A stretch of DNA of 39,217 nucleotides from Bacillota bacterium (GTDB lineage Bacteria > Bacillota > Clostridia > Peptostreptococcales > Anaerovoracaceae), in contig JAHZHL010000009.1 of NCBI GenBank assembly GCA_019420305.1, positions 1-39,217 on the forward strand. The letters are read 5' to 3'. The stretch's first letter is position 1, and each line of letters opens with the position of its first letter. The notes under the pieces were generated by a model that worked only from the letters and a program-made list of their open reading frames with translations, had not been told where the DNA came from and made no database searches. Made by a program: the position numbers and the translations under genes. This document shows, piece after piece, positions 7,006 to 15,369 of this stretch.

Positions 7006-8814
7006 ATGGTTTTGCTGACATGCGAGAATATTAGAAAAAGTTACACGGAAAAGCCGTTGATTACGGATGTTTCCATGAGCATCCACGATACGGATAAAAT
7101 CGGATTTGTCGGGGTGAACGGTACGGGAAAATCTACGCTTTTAAAGATTGTGGCAGGAGAGATGGAAGCGGAAGGCGGCAGTATCACCACTTCCAACGAA
7201 CTGGTCCGCGCGTATCTTCCTCAAAATCCGCCCTGGGACGAAAACCTGACGGTACTGCAGCAGGCTATGTCGGATATTCAAAAATCCGGCGGAACCGTGG
7301 AGGAATATCAGTGCAGGGCAATGCTCAGCAAACTGGGGATGAATGATTACGATATGCCGATGTCGGCGCTCTCCGGCGGACAGAGAAAACGAGTCGCCAT
7401 GGCCGCGGCGCTGGTTCGGAAAAGCAATCTGCTGATTCTGGACGAGCCGACAAACCATATGGATAACGATGTGATCGAATGGCTGGAGGGCTATCTGAAA
7501 GCCTATAAAGGCGCGATTTTCATGATCACCCACGATCGTTATTTCCTGGATCGGGTGACCAATCAGATTGTAGAGCTGGAAAAAGGCAGGCTGATCCGTT
7601 ACGATGGTAATTACGATTACTACCTGGAGGAAAAAGCCTCACGGGAAGAAATGGCCTTGGCCGCAGAGAGAAAAAGGCTCGCGGTCTACAAAAAAGAACT
7701 CGCCTGGATTCGGCGGGGCGCCCAGGCGAGGACGACCAAGGCAAAGGGCCGTATTCAGCGGTTTGAGGAACTAAAGGAAAATAAGCTGGAAATCGATGAT
7801 TCTTCCCTGGAAATTGACGCGGTCAGCAGCAGGCTGGGGAAAAAGATCATTGAACTTTCGGGGATCAGCAAGAGCTACGGGGAAAAAACGCTGATCCGGG
7901 ATTTTTCTTATACCGTGCTGAGAAGGGATCGCATCGGCATTATCGGACCCAACGGGTGCGGAAAGTCCACGCTGTTAAAAATTCTTATGGGAGAAATTGC
8001 GCCGGACAGCGGAAGCGTTGCCATCGGCCAGACGGTGAAAATCGGATATTTTTCCCAGGAAAACGAAGCCCTGGATCCGGAAAAGAGAGTCATCAAATAT
8101 ATTGAGGAAATCAGCAACAGTATCCGTACAAAGGAGGGGACGCTTTCCGCGTCTCAGATGCTGGAGCGTTTTTTGTTTCCCCCTCATATGCACAGCGTCC
8201 GGATCGGACGCCTGTCAGGAGGGGAAAAGCGGCGACTGTTTCTTCTGAGTATTCTGATGCAGGCGCCCAATGTGCTGGTATTTGACGAGCCAACCAATGA
8301 TCTGGATATTGATACCCTTACGGTTCTGGAAGATTATCTGGATGAATTCCCCGGCGCGGTGATCCTTGTTTCCCATGATCGCTATTTCCTGGACCGGCTG
8401 GTGATCCGGACCTTTGCGTTCGAAGGCCAGGGACATATCGGACATTATACCGGCGGATATTCGGACTGGCTGGCACATAAAAAGCAGAGGCAAGAGGCGG
8501 AGACAGAGCGTCATGAGCCGAAAAAGCAGGCCAGAGAGCGCCAGCGTCCCAGAAGGAAAAAACTGAAGTTTTCCTATAAGGAAGCGCGGGAATATGAAAC
8601 CATTGAAGAGGACATCACCATGCTGGAAGAACGAGTATCGGCCCTTGAAGAGGAGATGAACCGCAATGCCAGGGATTTCACGAAGCTTTCTGAGCTGGCG
8701 GCGGAAAAGGAAGCGCTGGCGACCGAGCTGATGGGAAAGATGGAACGGTGGGAATATCTTTCCGAGCTGGCGCAGCGTATTGAGAAGGGGGAAGAGGTGG
8801 AGGTATATAGCTAA
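7006..8814 (+). CDS. ABC-F ATPase of the Uup/YfmR type
   Basis: The protein has 602 residues with two ABC domains and no membrane segments. Domain 1 has Walker A GVNGTGKST (36-44), signature LSGGQ (122-126) and Walker B LLILDEPTNHMD. Domain 2 has GPNGCGKST (314-322), LSGGE (403-407) and VLVFDEPTNDLD. The linker between them carries AWIRRGAQARTTKAKGRI (about 233-250), typical of the Uup/YfmR branch, and the C-terminus (about 545-595) is a charged coiled coil, also typical of Uup. ABC-F proteins bind the ribosome at the E site; Uup/YfmR members help with stalled or difficult translation rather than antibiotic resistance. AAGGAGG lies 12-13 bases upstream and a 17-bp-spaced promoter precedes it. 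Its stop overlaps the stop of the convergent LuxR gene by four bases. Confidence 0.9.
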   Translation: MVLLTCENIRKSYTEKPLITDVSMSIHDTDKIGFVGVNGTGKSTLLKIVAGEMEAEGGSITTSNELVRAYLPQNPPWDENLTVLQQAMSDIQKSGGTVEEYQCRAMLSKLGMNDYDMPMSALSGGQRKRVAMAAALVRKSNLLILDEPTNHMDNDVIEWLEGYLKAYKGAIFMITHDRYFLDRVTNQIVELEKGRLIRYDGNYDYYLEEKASREEMALAAERKRLAVYKKELAWIRRGAQARTTKAKGRIQRFEELKENKLEIDDSSLEIDAVSSRLGKKIIELSGISKSYGEKTLIRDFSYTVLRRDRIGIIGPNGCGKSTLLKILMGEIAPDSGSVAIGQTVKIGYFSQENEALDPEKRVIKYIEEISNSIRTKEGTLSASQMLERFLFPPHMHSVRIGRLSGGEKRRLFLLSILMQAPNVLVFDEPTNDLDIDTLTVLEDYLDEFPGAVILVSHDRYFLDRLVIRTFAFEGQGHIGHYTGGYSDWLAHKKQRQEAETERHEPKKQARERQRPRRKKLKFSYKEAREYETIEEDITMLEERVSALEEEMNRNARDFTKLSELAAEKEALATELMGKMERWEYLSELAQRIEKGEEVEVYS

Positions 8815-9944
8815 AGAATCTGCAGCTTTCGAAACAACTGTTTCTGGTTGCTGATTCCCATCTTCTGATAAATTGTATAAATATGGCGTTTTACTGTTGC
8901 TTCGCTGATATAAAGCTCTCTCGCGATCTCGGAATTTGTGAGGCTTCTTTTAAGCGATAAAAAAATGATTTCAAATTCACGGTTTGACAGATTGAATTCC
9001 TCCTTCAAAGCGGTCAGACGTTTTGTGAATACATCAGAAATATAGTAAACCGCCGCGGTTATTTTGGTATGCGTACTGTCATTATAGGCAAGCTGTACCA
9101 TGTAGGTATCGTCTTCGATGTGAATCGGGATTGGCCCCAGAGTACATAAGGTTGTATCCTTCAGCAGTTTTTCCACGCATGAAGTGACCTTGCGGGTAAA
9201 AATGCTGTCTTTGATGGAAGAATGATATGTTTTTGCAAAAGCGGAAAAGGACGCGTTGTTGCTGAGCATATTGGCAGAAGCATCATAAGAGCATAATCCC
9301 AGTGTTTCAATGTTATCCAGTCTCCAGGATTCTTCCTGACCGTTCCCGTCTGCTTTTTTTTCGGAATTTTTTCGCGCGGCTTGTTTTCTGCCCGGACAGA
9401 ACTCCTCTTTCATTCGATCCGAAAGATAGGGTTGAAGGCATTTTATAATCTCCAGATCTTTTTCCTTAAATTCCACTTTTTCATTTGTTCGGAACAGACC
9501 CAGAATCGCAATCGTATCATAATCCTCCGGCAGCGGAATGTTGGCGTCGATGGAAATTTCGAGACTCGCGCCGGAGGCGAATTCCTGAAAATATTTTGTT
9601 TCTCTGCGTTCCGGCATGGAAAATAAATCAGAATTGCGGAACGCGATGTATTCCCGCTGGGACAAAATGGGAAGTACATCATCATTGTGCATATAGGTTG
9701 TTACATAGCTGTTGATTTCTTCCGTAGACCAGTTTACCGGGCGGAAGGATTCCATCTCGTATTTTTTCGTGTCCAGATTATACCGGAAGAACATAAAGTC
9801 GCTTTTATCAAAATAAATGAGCGACTTCAGCTTTGCCATGAAGACTTCCGTGAATTCCGATAAAGAGAGCGAAGGATCGTAGATAGATCTGATAATATCA
9901 CTTAAAATTTTTACCTCTTCGATTGTAAAACTTGTATGACCCAT
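8811..9944 (-). CDS. LuxR-type HTH regulator of the EutH-glycyl radical enzyme operon (inferred)
   Basis: The protein has 377 residues from the ATG at 9944, chosen because AAGGAG lies ten bases before it; an upstream in-frame ATG at 9977 lacks one. The last 65 residues are a LuxR/GerE helix-turn-helix: LSNREFEIIFLSLKRSLTNS, then EIARELYISEATVKRHIYTI. The first 200 residues look like a PAS/GAF-like sensor (YFDKSDFMFFRYNLDTKKYE near 50-70), followed by a charged linker and a second possible sensing segment (about 220-300). No receiver domain is visible, so it is probably a one-component sensor. It is transcribed away from the transporter/enzyme operon, across a gap with several inverted repeats, the usual layout of a local activator. 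The ligand is unknown but is plausibly the operon's substrate. Confidence 0.82.
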   Translation of the reverse strand: MGHTSFTIEEVKILSDIIRSIYDPSLSLSEFTEVFMAKLKSLIYFDKSDFMFFRYNLDTKKYEMESFRPVNWSTEEINSYVTTYMHNDDVLPILSQREYIAFRNSDLFSMPERRETKYFQEFASGASLEISIDANIPLPEDYDTIAILGLFRTNEKVEFKEKDLEIIKCLQPYLSDRMKEEFCPGRKQAARKNSEKKADGNGQEESWRLDNIETLGLCSYDASANMLSNNASFSAFAKTYHSSIKDSIFTRKVTSCVEKLLKDTTLCTLGPIPIHIEDDTYMVQLAYNDSTHTKITAAVYYISDVFTKRLTALKEEFNLSNREFEIIFLSLKRSLTNSEIARELYISEATVKRHIYTIYQKMGISNQKQLFRKLQIL

Positions 9945-10041
9945 GATTAGCAGACTCCTTAACAACAAATGAAACATTTAATCCAATTATACGAAACTGC
10001 AATATTTTCTGTCAATAACAGGAGGAATGCAGCGGGGGGAA

Positions 10042-10059
10042 TTACAACTTTTGTTGTAA
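10042..10059. promoter_or_regulatory. Inverted repeat between luxR-type and eutH-like genes, candidate operator
   Basis: TTACAACTTTTGTTGTAA is a perfect dyad with 7-bp GC-containing arms around TTTT. A weaker dyad (TTGTGTG at 10071-10077 and CGCACAA at 10088-10094) follows 12 bases later. Both lie in the divergent gap upstream of the eutH-like gene. Confidence 0.5.
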
Positions 10060-10148
10060 GAAAAAGAACGTTGTGTGAATCTTTTGTCGCACAAAAACAT
10101 AGGATTTTTTAGTGATATTAGTATTTCGTTCGATTACAGACTTTCCGA

Positions 10149-10180
10149 TCAATGATACCATGAAACTGTAATCATTGATT
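10149..10180 (+). promoter_or_regulatory. Perfect 9-bp inverted repeat in the leader of the eutH-like gene
   Basis: ATCAATGAT (10149-10157) and ATCATTGAT (10172-10180) are perfect inverted arms with a 14-base spacer. The repeat ends 30 bases before the start codon. It could be an operator half-site pair or an mRNA hairpin; it lacks a T run, so it is not a terminator. Confidence 0.45.
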
Positions 10181-10210
10181 CTATTTTGTGAAGAAAAGAG
10201 GAGGTTATAC

Positions 10211-11509
10211 ATGGTTTTATTAGGTCAAATTATTATCTGGATTATCATGGCCTGCGCGGTTGTCGGCGTTATCGGCGCGATCCGGGATGAAAAAAGCGGG
10301 ATTGGCAAAGAATTCATGACCGCCTTTCATCAGCTGGGAATCATCTTTATTCCCTTTGCCGGAATGCTGGCGTCTATGCCGTACATTGAAAAATTCGTTG
10401 TATTCGTATTTGGCGGTTTGTTTGAAAAGATCGGCGCGGATATCTCCATTGCCGGAGCCCTGATTATGGCGCCGGATATGGGAGGTTATCAGATTACCGA
10501 GTCCCTGGCTTCCAGTCCGGAGACGTGGGTGATCGCTTTATTTGTCAGCTATTGTTCCGGTCCCATTATTTGTTATTCGATTCCAATGGGATTTTCCATT
10601 ATTGACAAGCGGGATCATAAATTTTTCGGGTTGGGAATTATGGCAGGAATTCTGAGTATCCCCTTTGCCGTTATGGCGATGACACTGCTGGTGAAATTTA
10701 CAGGAACGCCGGTAAGAGAGACCATTTCCAACACAGCGCCATCCGACTTTAATCTGCTCTATTCCTGGGGGCAGATCTGGATCAATATGCTGCCGATCCT
10801 GGTATTCTGTCTGATTCTGGCGCTGCTTCTGCGGTTTTTCATCGACCTTATGGTAAAAGCGTTTCTGGTGTTCGGAAGATTTCTTGACATTGCCATCAAG
10901 ATCGTACTGGTACTTTCGATTATCGAATACTTTACCGGGATTTTCTCAAAGCTTTTTTCCTGGTGGGAATTCGCCCCAATTATCGCGGACGCGGAAGATC
11001 AGTTCCGGGCTCTGGAAAACGCCGGATATATCGCTCTGATGCTGGCAGGCGCTTACCCGATGATTTACTTAATTGATAAGTTTTTCGGCAAAGCTCTTCA
11101 GAAGCTGGGCGCTAAATGCGGATTTACGGAGCATGGGAGCATCGGGATTTTCGCTACATGCGCCGAGCAGATCGCCATGTTCGGTATTGTAAAGAAGATG
11201 ATTCCGGAAGACAAAGTAAAAGTGGTAGCTCTTTCCGTATGCGGATCGTGGCTTTTAGGAGCGCATATTTCCATTACTGCTAACTTCCAGCCGTCCCTGC
11301 TGGCGATTATCCTGATCGGAAAGATCATAGGTGGAATTATCGCTGTATTCTTTGCTCTGTGGCTGGGAGTACCGATGGCACGGAAGCTGGAGGCAAAAGA
11401 CAGAGAAAATGGAGTGATTGGAAAAGAAGAATACTTAGAGGAAGAAGCGGTTCTTGAAGAGAGAAGAAACCGCAAACAAAAAGGAGGTAACAATCATGCT
11501 GCAGTTTGA
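10211..11509 (+). CDS. EutH-family membrane transporter (ethanolamine-type)
   Basis: The protein has 432 residues and about ten hydrophobic segments. It has the EutH signature region APDMGGYQITESLASSPETW (about residues 84-103), further EutH-like segments such as FATCAEQIAMFGIVKKM, and GSWLLGAHISITANFQPSL near 345. EutH proteins bring ethanolamine into the cell. Here the gene is not beside eutABC or shell-protein genes but in front of a glycyl radical enzyme, so it probably imports that enzyme's substrate, perhaps a small amine or amino alcohol. ATG 10211 is preceded by AGGAGG, while an upstream in-frame start at 10175 has none. The 3' end overlaps the next gene by 14 bases, which fits translational coupling. 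The C-terminal tail is charged and cytoplasmic. Confidence 0.88.
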   Translation: MVLLGQIIIWIIMACAVVGVIGAIRDEKSGIGKEFMTAFHQLGIIFIPFAGMLASMPYIEKFVVFVFGGLFEKIGADISIAGALIMAPDMGGYQITESLASSPETWVIALFVSYCSGPIICYSIPMGFSIIDKRDHKFFGLGIMAGILSIPFAVMAMTLLVKFTGTPVRETISNTAPSDFNLLYSWGQIWINMLPILVFCLILALLLRFFIDLMVKAFLVFGRFLDIAIKIVLVLSIIEYFTGIFSKLFSWWEFAPIIADAEDQFRALENAGYIALMLAGAYPMIYLIDKFFGKALQKLGAKCGFTEHGSIGIFATCAEQIAMFGIVKKMIPEDKVKVVALSVCGSWLLGAHISITANFQPSLLAIILIGKIIGGIIAVFFALWLGVPMARKLEAKDRENGVIGKEEYLEEEAVLEERRNRKQKGGNNHAAV

Positions 11510-13919
11510 TCGCACAAAAGAACAAATGGGTACATATTCCCTGGACGGGGAAAATCAATTTCCGAGAATTGAGAGGCTGCTGGCTCGCTATTGGGAATGT
11601 ACACCGGAAGTGGACGTTGAGAGAGCGAAAATCTATACCGAGTCCTACAAAAAGACAGAAGGGGAGGACGTCCTTCTGAGAAGGGCCAAGGCGTTCAAGG
11701 AGTATTGCGAGCAAAGAGAAATCCATATTCCGGAGGATCAGCTGATTATTGGAGATACAGCGAGACACCCTCGGGGCGGCGTCGTGGATCCGATTTTCCA
11801 CTGCGGCTGGCTGAGAGAGGAAGTGGATACTATTTCCACGAGAAAGCAGGATCCGTATCGGATTTCTGAGGAAGATAAAAAAATCCTCAAAGAAGAAATC
11901 TTCCCTTACTGGGAGGGAAAATCGGTGAGCGAACACTGGATCAAGCAGATTCCGCCCTACGTTCGGGAATTGGCAGTGAAAACCGGCATCATTGATGTGG
12001 AAATCAAGACCCAGAGCGCGGCGGGAGAAACCGCTCCGTACTGGGAAATGCTCTTTGAAAAAGGACTGGGGCAGATCAAGCAGGAAGCCCGCGAGGCGAT
12101 GGAACAGCTGGACGAATCCGATCCGGAGGACTTCGCGAAAATGACCTTTTTCCAGGCGTCCCTTCTGACACTGGAAGGTATGAGCGCCTACATGAAGCGT
12201 CTGGGAGATCTGGCCTCCGAGCTGGCTGTTTCCGCCGATGGAGAACGAAAAAAGGAACTGGTGGAAATCGCGGACAACTGCTATGCTCTGATGGAGAAAA
12301 AACCGGAAAACTTCTGGCAGGGCCTTCAGTTTATTTACTTCATTTTAGTGGGATGCCTGATGGAAGGAAACGGCCCGTCCTATTCGCCGGGAAGAGTGGA
12401 TCAGTATCTGTATGAGCTGTATGATCGGGATATTGCTTCCGGCAGACTGACGGTACAGAAAGCTCTGGAACTGATCGAGGCTTTCTATATTAAGACGGCC
12501 GAAACAACTTGGTTCCTCAGCGAAAACGCGGTAATGTACTTTGCCGGATACCAGCCGTTCCACAGTCTGATCGTAGGCGGAGTAAGCAAACACGGAAAAG
12601 ATGTGACCAACGAACTGTCCTATCTGTTCCTGACAGCGAAAATGGATGTCAAGCTTCACGGCCCTTCCGTGTGCGCGCGGGTTCACCAGCAGTCGCCGGA
12701 GGATTTCATCCTGCATGTGGCAAAGCTGGCAAGATTGGGAACCGGCTTCCCGGCCATTTACAATGATGAGGTGGCGGTGAAGATGATGCTGCTGTCCGGC
12801 GGAACCATGGAAGAGGCGAGAAACTATCAGATGGTGGGATGCGTGGAGCCGTTTATCGGCGGCAAGATGGCAAAATGGTCTGACGGAGGTCACTATAACT
12901 TCGCGTCCGCCATGGAATTCGTACTGAACAACGGCCGGAGCATGATGAATGACAATCGGCTGCTGGGACTTCAGACCGGAAATCCGGAGGAAATGACCTT
13001 TGAGGAAATCAAGCAGGCGGTAAAGGATCAGCTGGAATATATGATTAAAGCCATCAGCATCTGCGCCAATGTCAATGAGAAGGTCTGCGCGGAACTGACG
13101 CCGTATCCTTTTGTTTCCACACTCCTGGACGGAACCTACCGGACAGGGAAAGATCTGACCGCGGGCGGTGTGAAATACACCATCGGACCGGCGCTCATCG
13201 GAACAGGAATCGCGGATCTGGTCAATTCTCTGTCCGCGATTCGCAAGCATGTGTTTGAGGATGAGACGATTACCATGCACGAACTGATTAAGGCGCTGGA
13301 AAGTAACTTCGAAGGGTACGAGGATATGCGCCTGATGCTGCAGAATACCACCCCGATGTACGGCAATGATATTGAGGAGGTGGATGAACTGGCAGGTGAA
13401 ATGACGGATTTTGCCTACGATGTGATCTCCGGCTGCAAATCTTGGAGAGGGCCTCACTTTATTTCCGGCCTGTATCCGGTGTCCTCTCATGTGCCTCATG
13501 GGCTGGTAGTGGGAGCGCTTCCTTATGGAAGACTTGCGGGAAAAGCTCTGGCAGACGGGTGCTCGCCAAACGGCGGAACGGATCACGATGGTCCGACAGC
13601 TGTGCTGAAATCCGTTTCCAAGGTAAATCATGAAGTCCACACATCCGGAACGCTCTTGAACATGCGGCTGGATCCGACGAGCGTCGAAGGCGATCTGGGC
13701 CTCAAACGGATTTCCCAGATTATTCGAACCTTCGTGGATCTGAATATCTACCACATTCAGTTTAACGTAGTAAGCAGCGAGGTTTTGCGGTGCGCCCAGG
13801 AAAAACCGGAAGATTATAAATCCCTGATTGTGCGGGTAGCGGGCTACAGCGCTTACTTTACGGAACTCTGCAGGGAAATGCAGGACGATATTATTCACAG
13901 GACCATCCATATGGCGTAG
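11496..13919 (+). CDS. Glycyl radical enzyme (PFL-like/dehydratase-lyase superfamily), substrate unknown
   Basis: The protein has 807 residues, the usual size. The radical loop near the C-terminus reads RVAGYSAYF, with the radical glycine at G783. The active-site cysteine loop reads GCVEP, with C449 and the candidate base E451, as in choline lyase and glycerol/propanediol dehydratases; WSD (461-463) follows and D463 may match the substrate-binding Asp of glycerol dehydratase. Other expected positions differ. Where the dehydratases have a G-H motif near residue 177 this protein has GETAPY, and where they have N-G-H-S it has NGPS (292-295). It is therefore probably not a plain glycerol or propanediol dehydratase. 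The activase follows, the EutH-like transporter precedes, and GGAGG sits ahead of ATG 11496. No aldehyde or alcohol dehydrogenase and no microcompartment gene is nearby. Confidence 0.92.
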   Translation: MLQFDRTKEQMGTYSLDGENQFPRIERLLARYWECTPEVDVERAKIYTESYKKTEGEDVLLRRAKAFKEYCEQREIHIPEDQLIIGDTARHPRGGVVDPIFHCGWLREEVDTISTRKQDPYRISEEDKKILKEEIFPYWEGKSVSEHWIKQIPPYVRELAVKTGIIDVEIKTQSAAGETAPYWEMLFEKGLGQIKQEAREAMEQLDESDPEDFAKMTFFQASLLTLEGMSAYMKRLGDLASELAVSADGERKKELVEIADNCYALMEKKPENFWQGLQFIYFILVGCLMEGNGPSYSPGRVDQYLYELYDRDIASGRLTVQKALELIEAFYIKTAETTWFLSENAVMYFAGYQPFHSLIVGGVSKHGKDVTNELSYLFLTAKMDVKLHGPSVCARVHQQSPEDFILHVAKLARLGTGFPAIYNDEVAVKMMLLSGGTMEEARNYQMVGCVEPFIGGKMAKWSDGGHYNFASAMEFVLNNGRSMMNDNRLLGLQTGNPEEMTFEEIKQAVKDQLEYMIKAISICANVNEKVCAELTPYPFVSTLLDGTYRTGKDLTAGGVKYTIGPALIGTGIADLVNSLSAIRKHVFEDETITMHELIKALESNFEGYEDMRLMLQNTTPMYGNDIEEVDELAGEMTDFAYDVISGCKSWRGPHFISGLYPVSSHVPHGLVVGALPYGRLAGKALADGCSPNGGTDHDGPTAVLKSVSKVNHEVHTSGTLLNMRLDPTSVEGDLGLKRISQIIRTFVDLNIYHIQFNVVSSEVLRCAQEKPEDYKSLIVRVAGYSAYFTELCREMQDDIIHRTIHMA

Positions 13920-13951
13920 TTTGGCGAAGAAGGCAGTTAGGAGCGGGAATC

Positions 13952-14869
13952 ATGGCTTATGAAACGACAGGTATCATCTTTAATACACAAAAATTTTCCA
14001 TCCACGACGGAGACGGGATGCGGACGCTGATTTTTATGAAAGGCTGCCCGCTGCGGTGTCTCTGGTGCAGCAACCCGGAATCTCAAAATCCGCAGGTTGA
14101 GATTATGGATGTGAAGTCCAACTGTATCGGATGCGGGAAATGCGTGACTTTGTGCGAAAACCACGCGGTGAAAGAAGGTACCTTTGATATTGACCGACAG
14201 GTTTGTACCCGCTGCGGTGTGTGCGCGGAAAAATGTTATGCCAATGCCAAAAAGCTTACCGGAAAGCAGGTGACAGTCCGCGAGATGATGAAGCTGATTG
14301 AAAAGGACCGAATTTTCTACACCAATTCCGGCGGCGGCGTGACCATAGGCGGAGGAGAGCCTCTTATGCAGCGCGAATTTGTGGAAACACTTCTTCAGAC
14401 CTGTCGAAATTCCAATATCCATACAGCTATCGAAACCTGTGGATACGGGGAGTGGGAGTCGGTAAAAGGGGTATTTGAAGCCGCGGATCAGATCTTCTTT
14501 GATTTAAAAGCTATGGATTCGCAGCTCCATCGGAAGCTGACCGGTGTGGGGAATGAACGGATTCTGGAAAACGCCTCACGGCTCGCGGCATTGGCGGGGC
14601 AGGATAAGGATCTTATTTTCCGAATTCCCCTGGTGCCGGGCTGCAACCACAGTCTGGAAAATGTGGAGCAAACCGGAAGCTTCGTATCTTCCCTGGAAGG
14701 AAATGGTGGACGGATTTCCATTGAAATTCTGCCGTATCATAATCTGGGCGAGGATAAATACCGCTGGCTGAGCCGGGACTATCCTCTTCCCAAACTGGAA
14801 AAACCTTCAAAAGAGAAGGTGGAGGAATATAAAGAGCTGCTGAGGAAAAACTGCAGGCATGTGCTCTGA
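13952..14869 (+). CDS. Glycyl radical enzyme activase (radical SAM)
   Basis: The protein has 305 residues. The radical SAM cluster motif CxxxCxxC is at C32, C36 and C39 (GCPLRCLWC). Two ferredoxin-like 4Fe-4S sets follow: C58, C61, C64, C68 and C85, C88, C91, C95. The SAM-binding GGGEP motif (TIGGGEPLMQ) is near residue 131. This is the dehydratase/CutD-type activase with the 8-Cys insert, not the short PflA type. It uses reductively cleaved S-adenosylmethionine to take a hydrogen from the glycine (G783) of the enzyme encoded just upstream. It starts 32 bases after that gene with AGGAG ahead of the ATG, and a terminator hairpin follows 21 bases after the stop. Confidence 0.95.
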   Translation: MAYETTGIIFNTQKFSIHDGDGMRTLIFMKGCPLRCLWCSNPESQNPQVEIMDVKSNCIGCGKCVTLCENHAVKEGTFDIDRQVCTRCGVCAEKCYANAKKLTGKQVTVREMMKLIEKDRIFYTNSGGGVTIGGGEPLMQREFVETLLQTCRNSNIHTAIETCGYGEWESVKGVFEAADQIFFDLKAMDSQLHRKLTGVGNERILENASRLAALAGQDKDLIFRIPLVPGCNHSLENVEQTGSFVSSLEGNGGRISIEILPYHNLGEDKYRWLSRDYPLPKLEKPSKEKVEEYKELLRKNCRHVL

Positions 14870-14890
14870 AGAAAACGGCCAGCAGGATTA

Positions 14891-14937
14891 AAAAATAGAA
14901 ACAATCTGCAAAATCTGCGGGTTGTTTCTATTTTTTT
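14891..14937 (+). terminator. Terminator of the glycyl radical enzyme operon
   Basis: TAGAAACAA (14896-14904) and TTGTTTCTA (14922-14930) form a perfect 9-bp stem with flanking A and T runs. The same hairpin is the first part of the 160-bp repeated element described separately. Confidence 0.75.
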
Positions 14938-15055
14938 CAGGGTTTGCGGCAGGGATCTAAGCTGGCAGATGAAAATCAGCCCTTTTAGCAGGGAGGAAGG
15001 CTCGGGGAGCGTTGAAAAAGTAGTAACAACTTTGGAAAATCAAGATTTGTTTCTA
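14896..15055 (+). repeat. 160-bp intergenic element, copy 1
   Basis: The ends are TAGAAACAA (14896-14904) and TTGTTTCTA (15047-15055), with inner arms TTGTTTCTA (14922-14930) and TAGTAACAA (15021-15029). It thus holds two 9-17-9 dyads separated by 90 bp. Copy 2 at 19662-19821 has all four arms at identical offsets (0, 26, 125, 151). Between the dyads the copies share short matches such as AGGGTTTGCGGCAG against AGGGCTGCGGGAG, and CGTTGAAAAAGTAG against CGTTGGAAACGTAG. No protein is encoded. The gene-free stretch 14870-15529 contains this element, the dyad array at 15112-15369 and the leader of the sigma factor gene. Confidence 0.75.
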
Positions 15056-15111
15056 AAAGTGAATCGGGCTGAGAGAAAAAAGGCGATGGGGTGTCAGCCG
15101 GAAATGCTCTT

Positions 15112-15369
15112 GGGCGAACATTATGGCCGGAACAGCCGGCTTGTTTGCCCGCGCCTGAAGGCAGAGGGCTTTGGGGCAAACATCACAGCGAAAACCGGGA
15201 CCATGTTTGCCCATGGACCTGCGGATCTGCTTTTATATTCATTTCTTTCAATGGATTTCAGGAAATCGGGCGAACAAATACCAAAAAAGCAGTAGAATGT
15301 TTGCCCGCGGAGCAGCCAGGGATCATTCATGGGCAAACAAGGCAGGGAAAACAGGTCAAATGTTTGCCC
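15112..15369. repeat. Array of four 39-bp dyads (GGGCAAACA-N21-TGTTTGCCC)
   Basis: Four dyads have 9-bp arms and exactly 21 bases between the arms: 15112-15150, 15174-15212, 15268-15306 and 15331-15369. The 5' arms are GGGCAAACA (units 2 and 4) or GGGCGAACA (units 1 and 3); all four 3' arms are TGTTTGCCC. The spacers share no sequence. The half-site starts lie 30, 32, 30, 64, 30, 33 and 30 bases apart, close to multiples of three DNA turns. A ninth, degraded half-site (AAGCGAACA) may lie at 15389-15397. The array ends about 160 bases before the ECF sigma factor start. It is not a CRISPR array, because the units are inverted and short and the spacers are fixed but tiny. Confidence 0.85.

Noticed and set aside
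12345..13910. A 521-codon open frame on the minus strand
   Set aside because: It is antisense to the glycyl radical enzyme, whose catalytic motifs are all intact in the plus frame. The minus frame shows no recognisable domain.
14402..14408. A single TGTCGAA (Spo0A box core)
   Set aside because: It is inside the activase coding sequence, is single, and has no promoter next to it.
8811..14869. Bacterial microcompartment (Eut/Cut type) locus
   Set aside because: Neither shell proteins nor aldehyde/alcohol dehydrogenases are encoded here. Only the EutH-like transporter recalls such loci.
15112..15369. CRISPR array
   Set aside because: The repeated unit is a 9-base motif alternating in orientation, not a direct repeat of 25 or more bases, and no cas gene is near.
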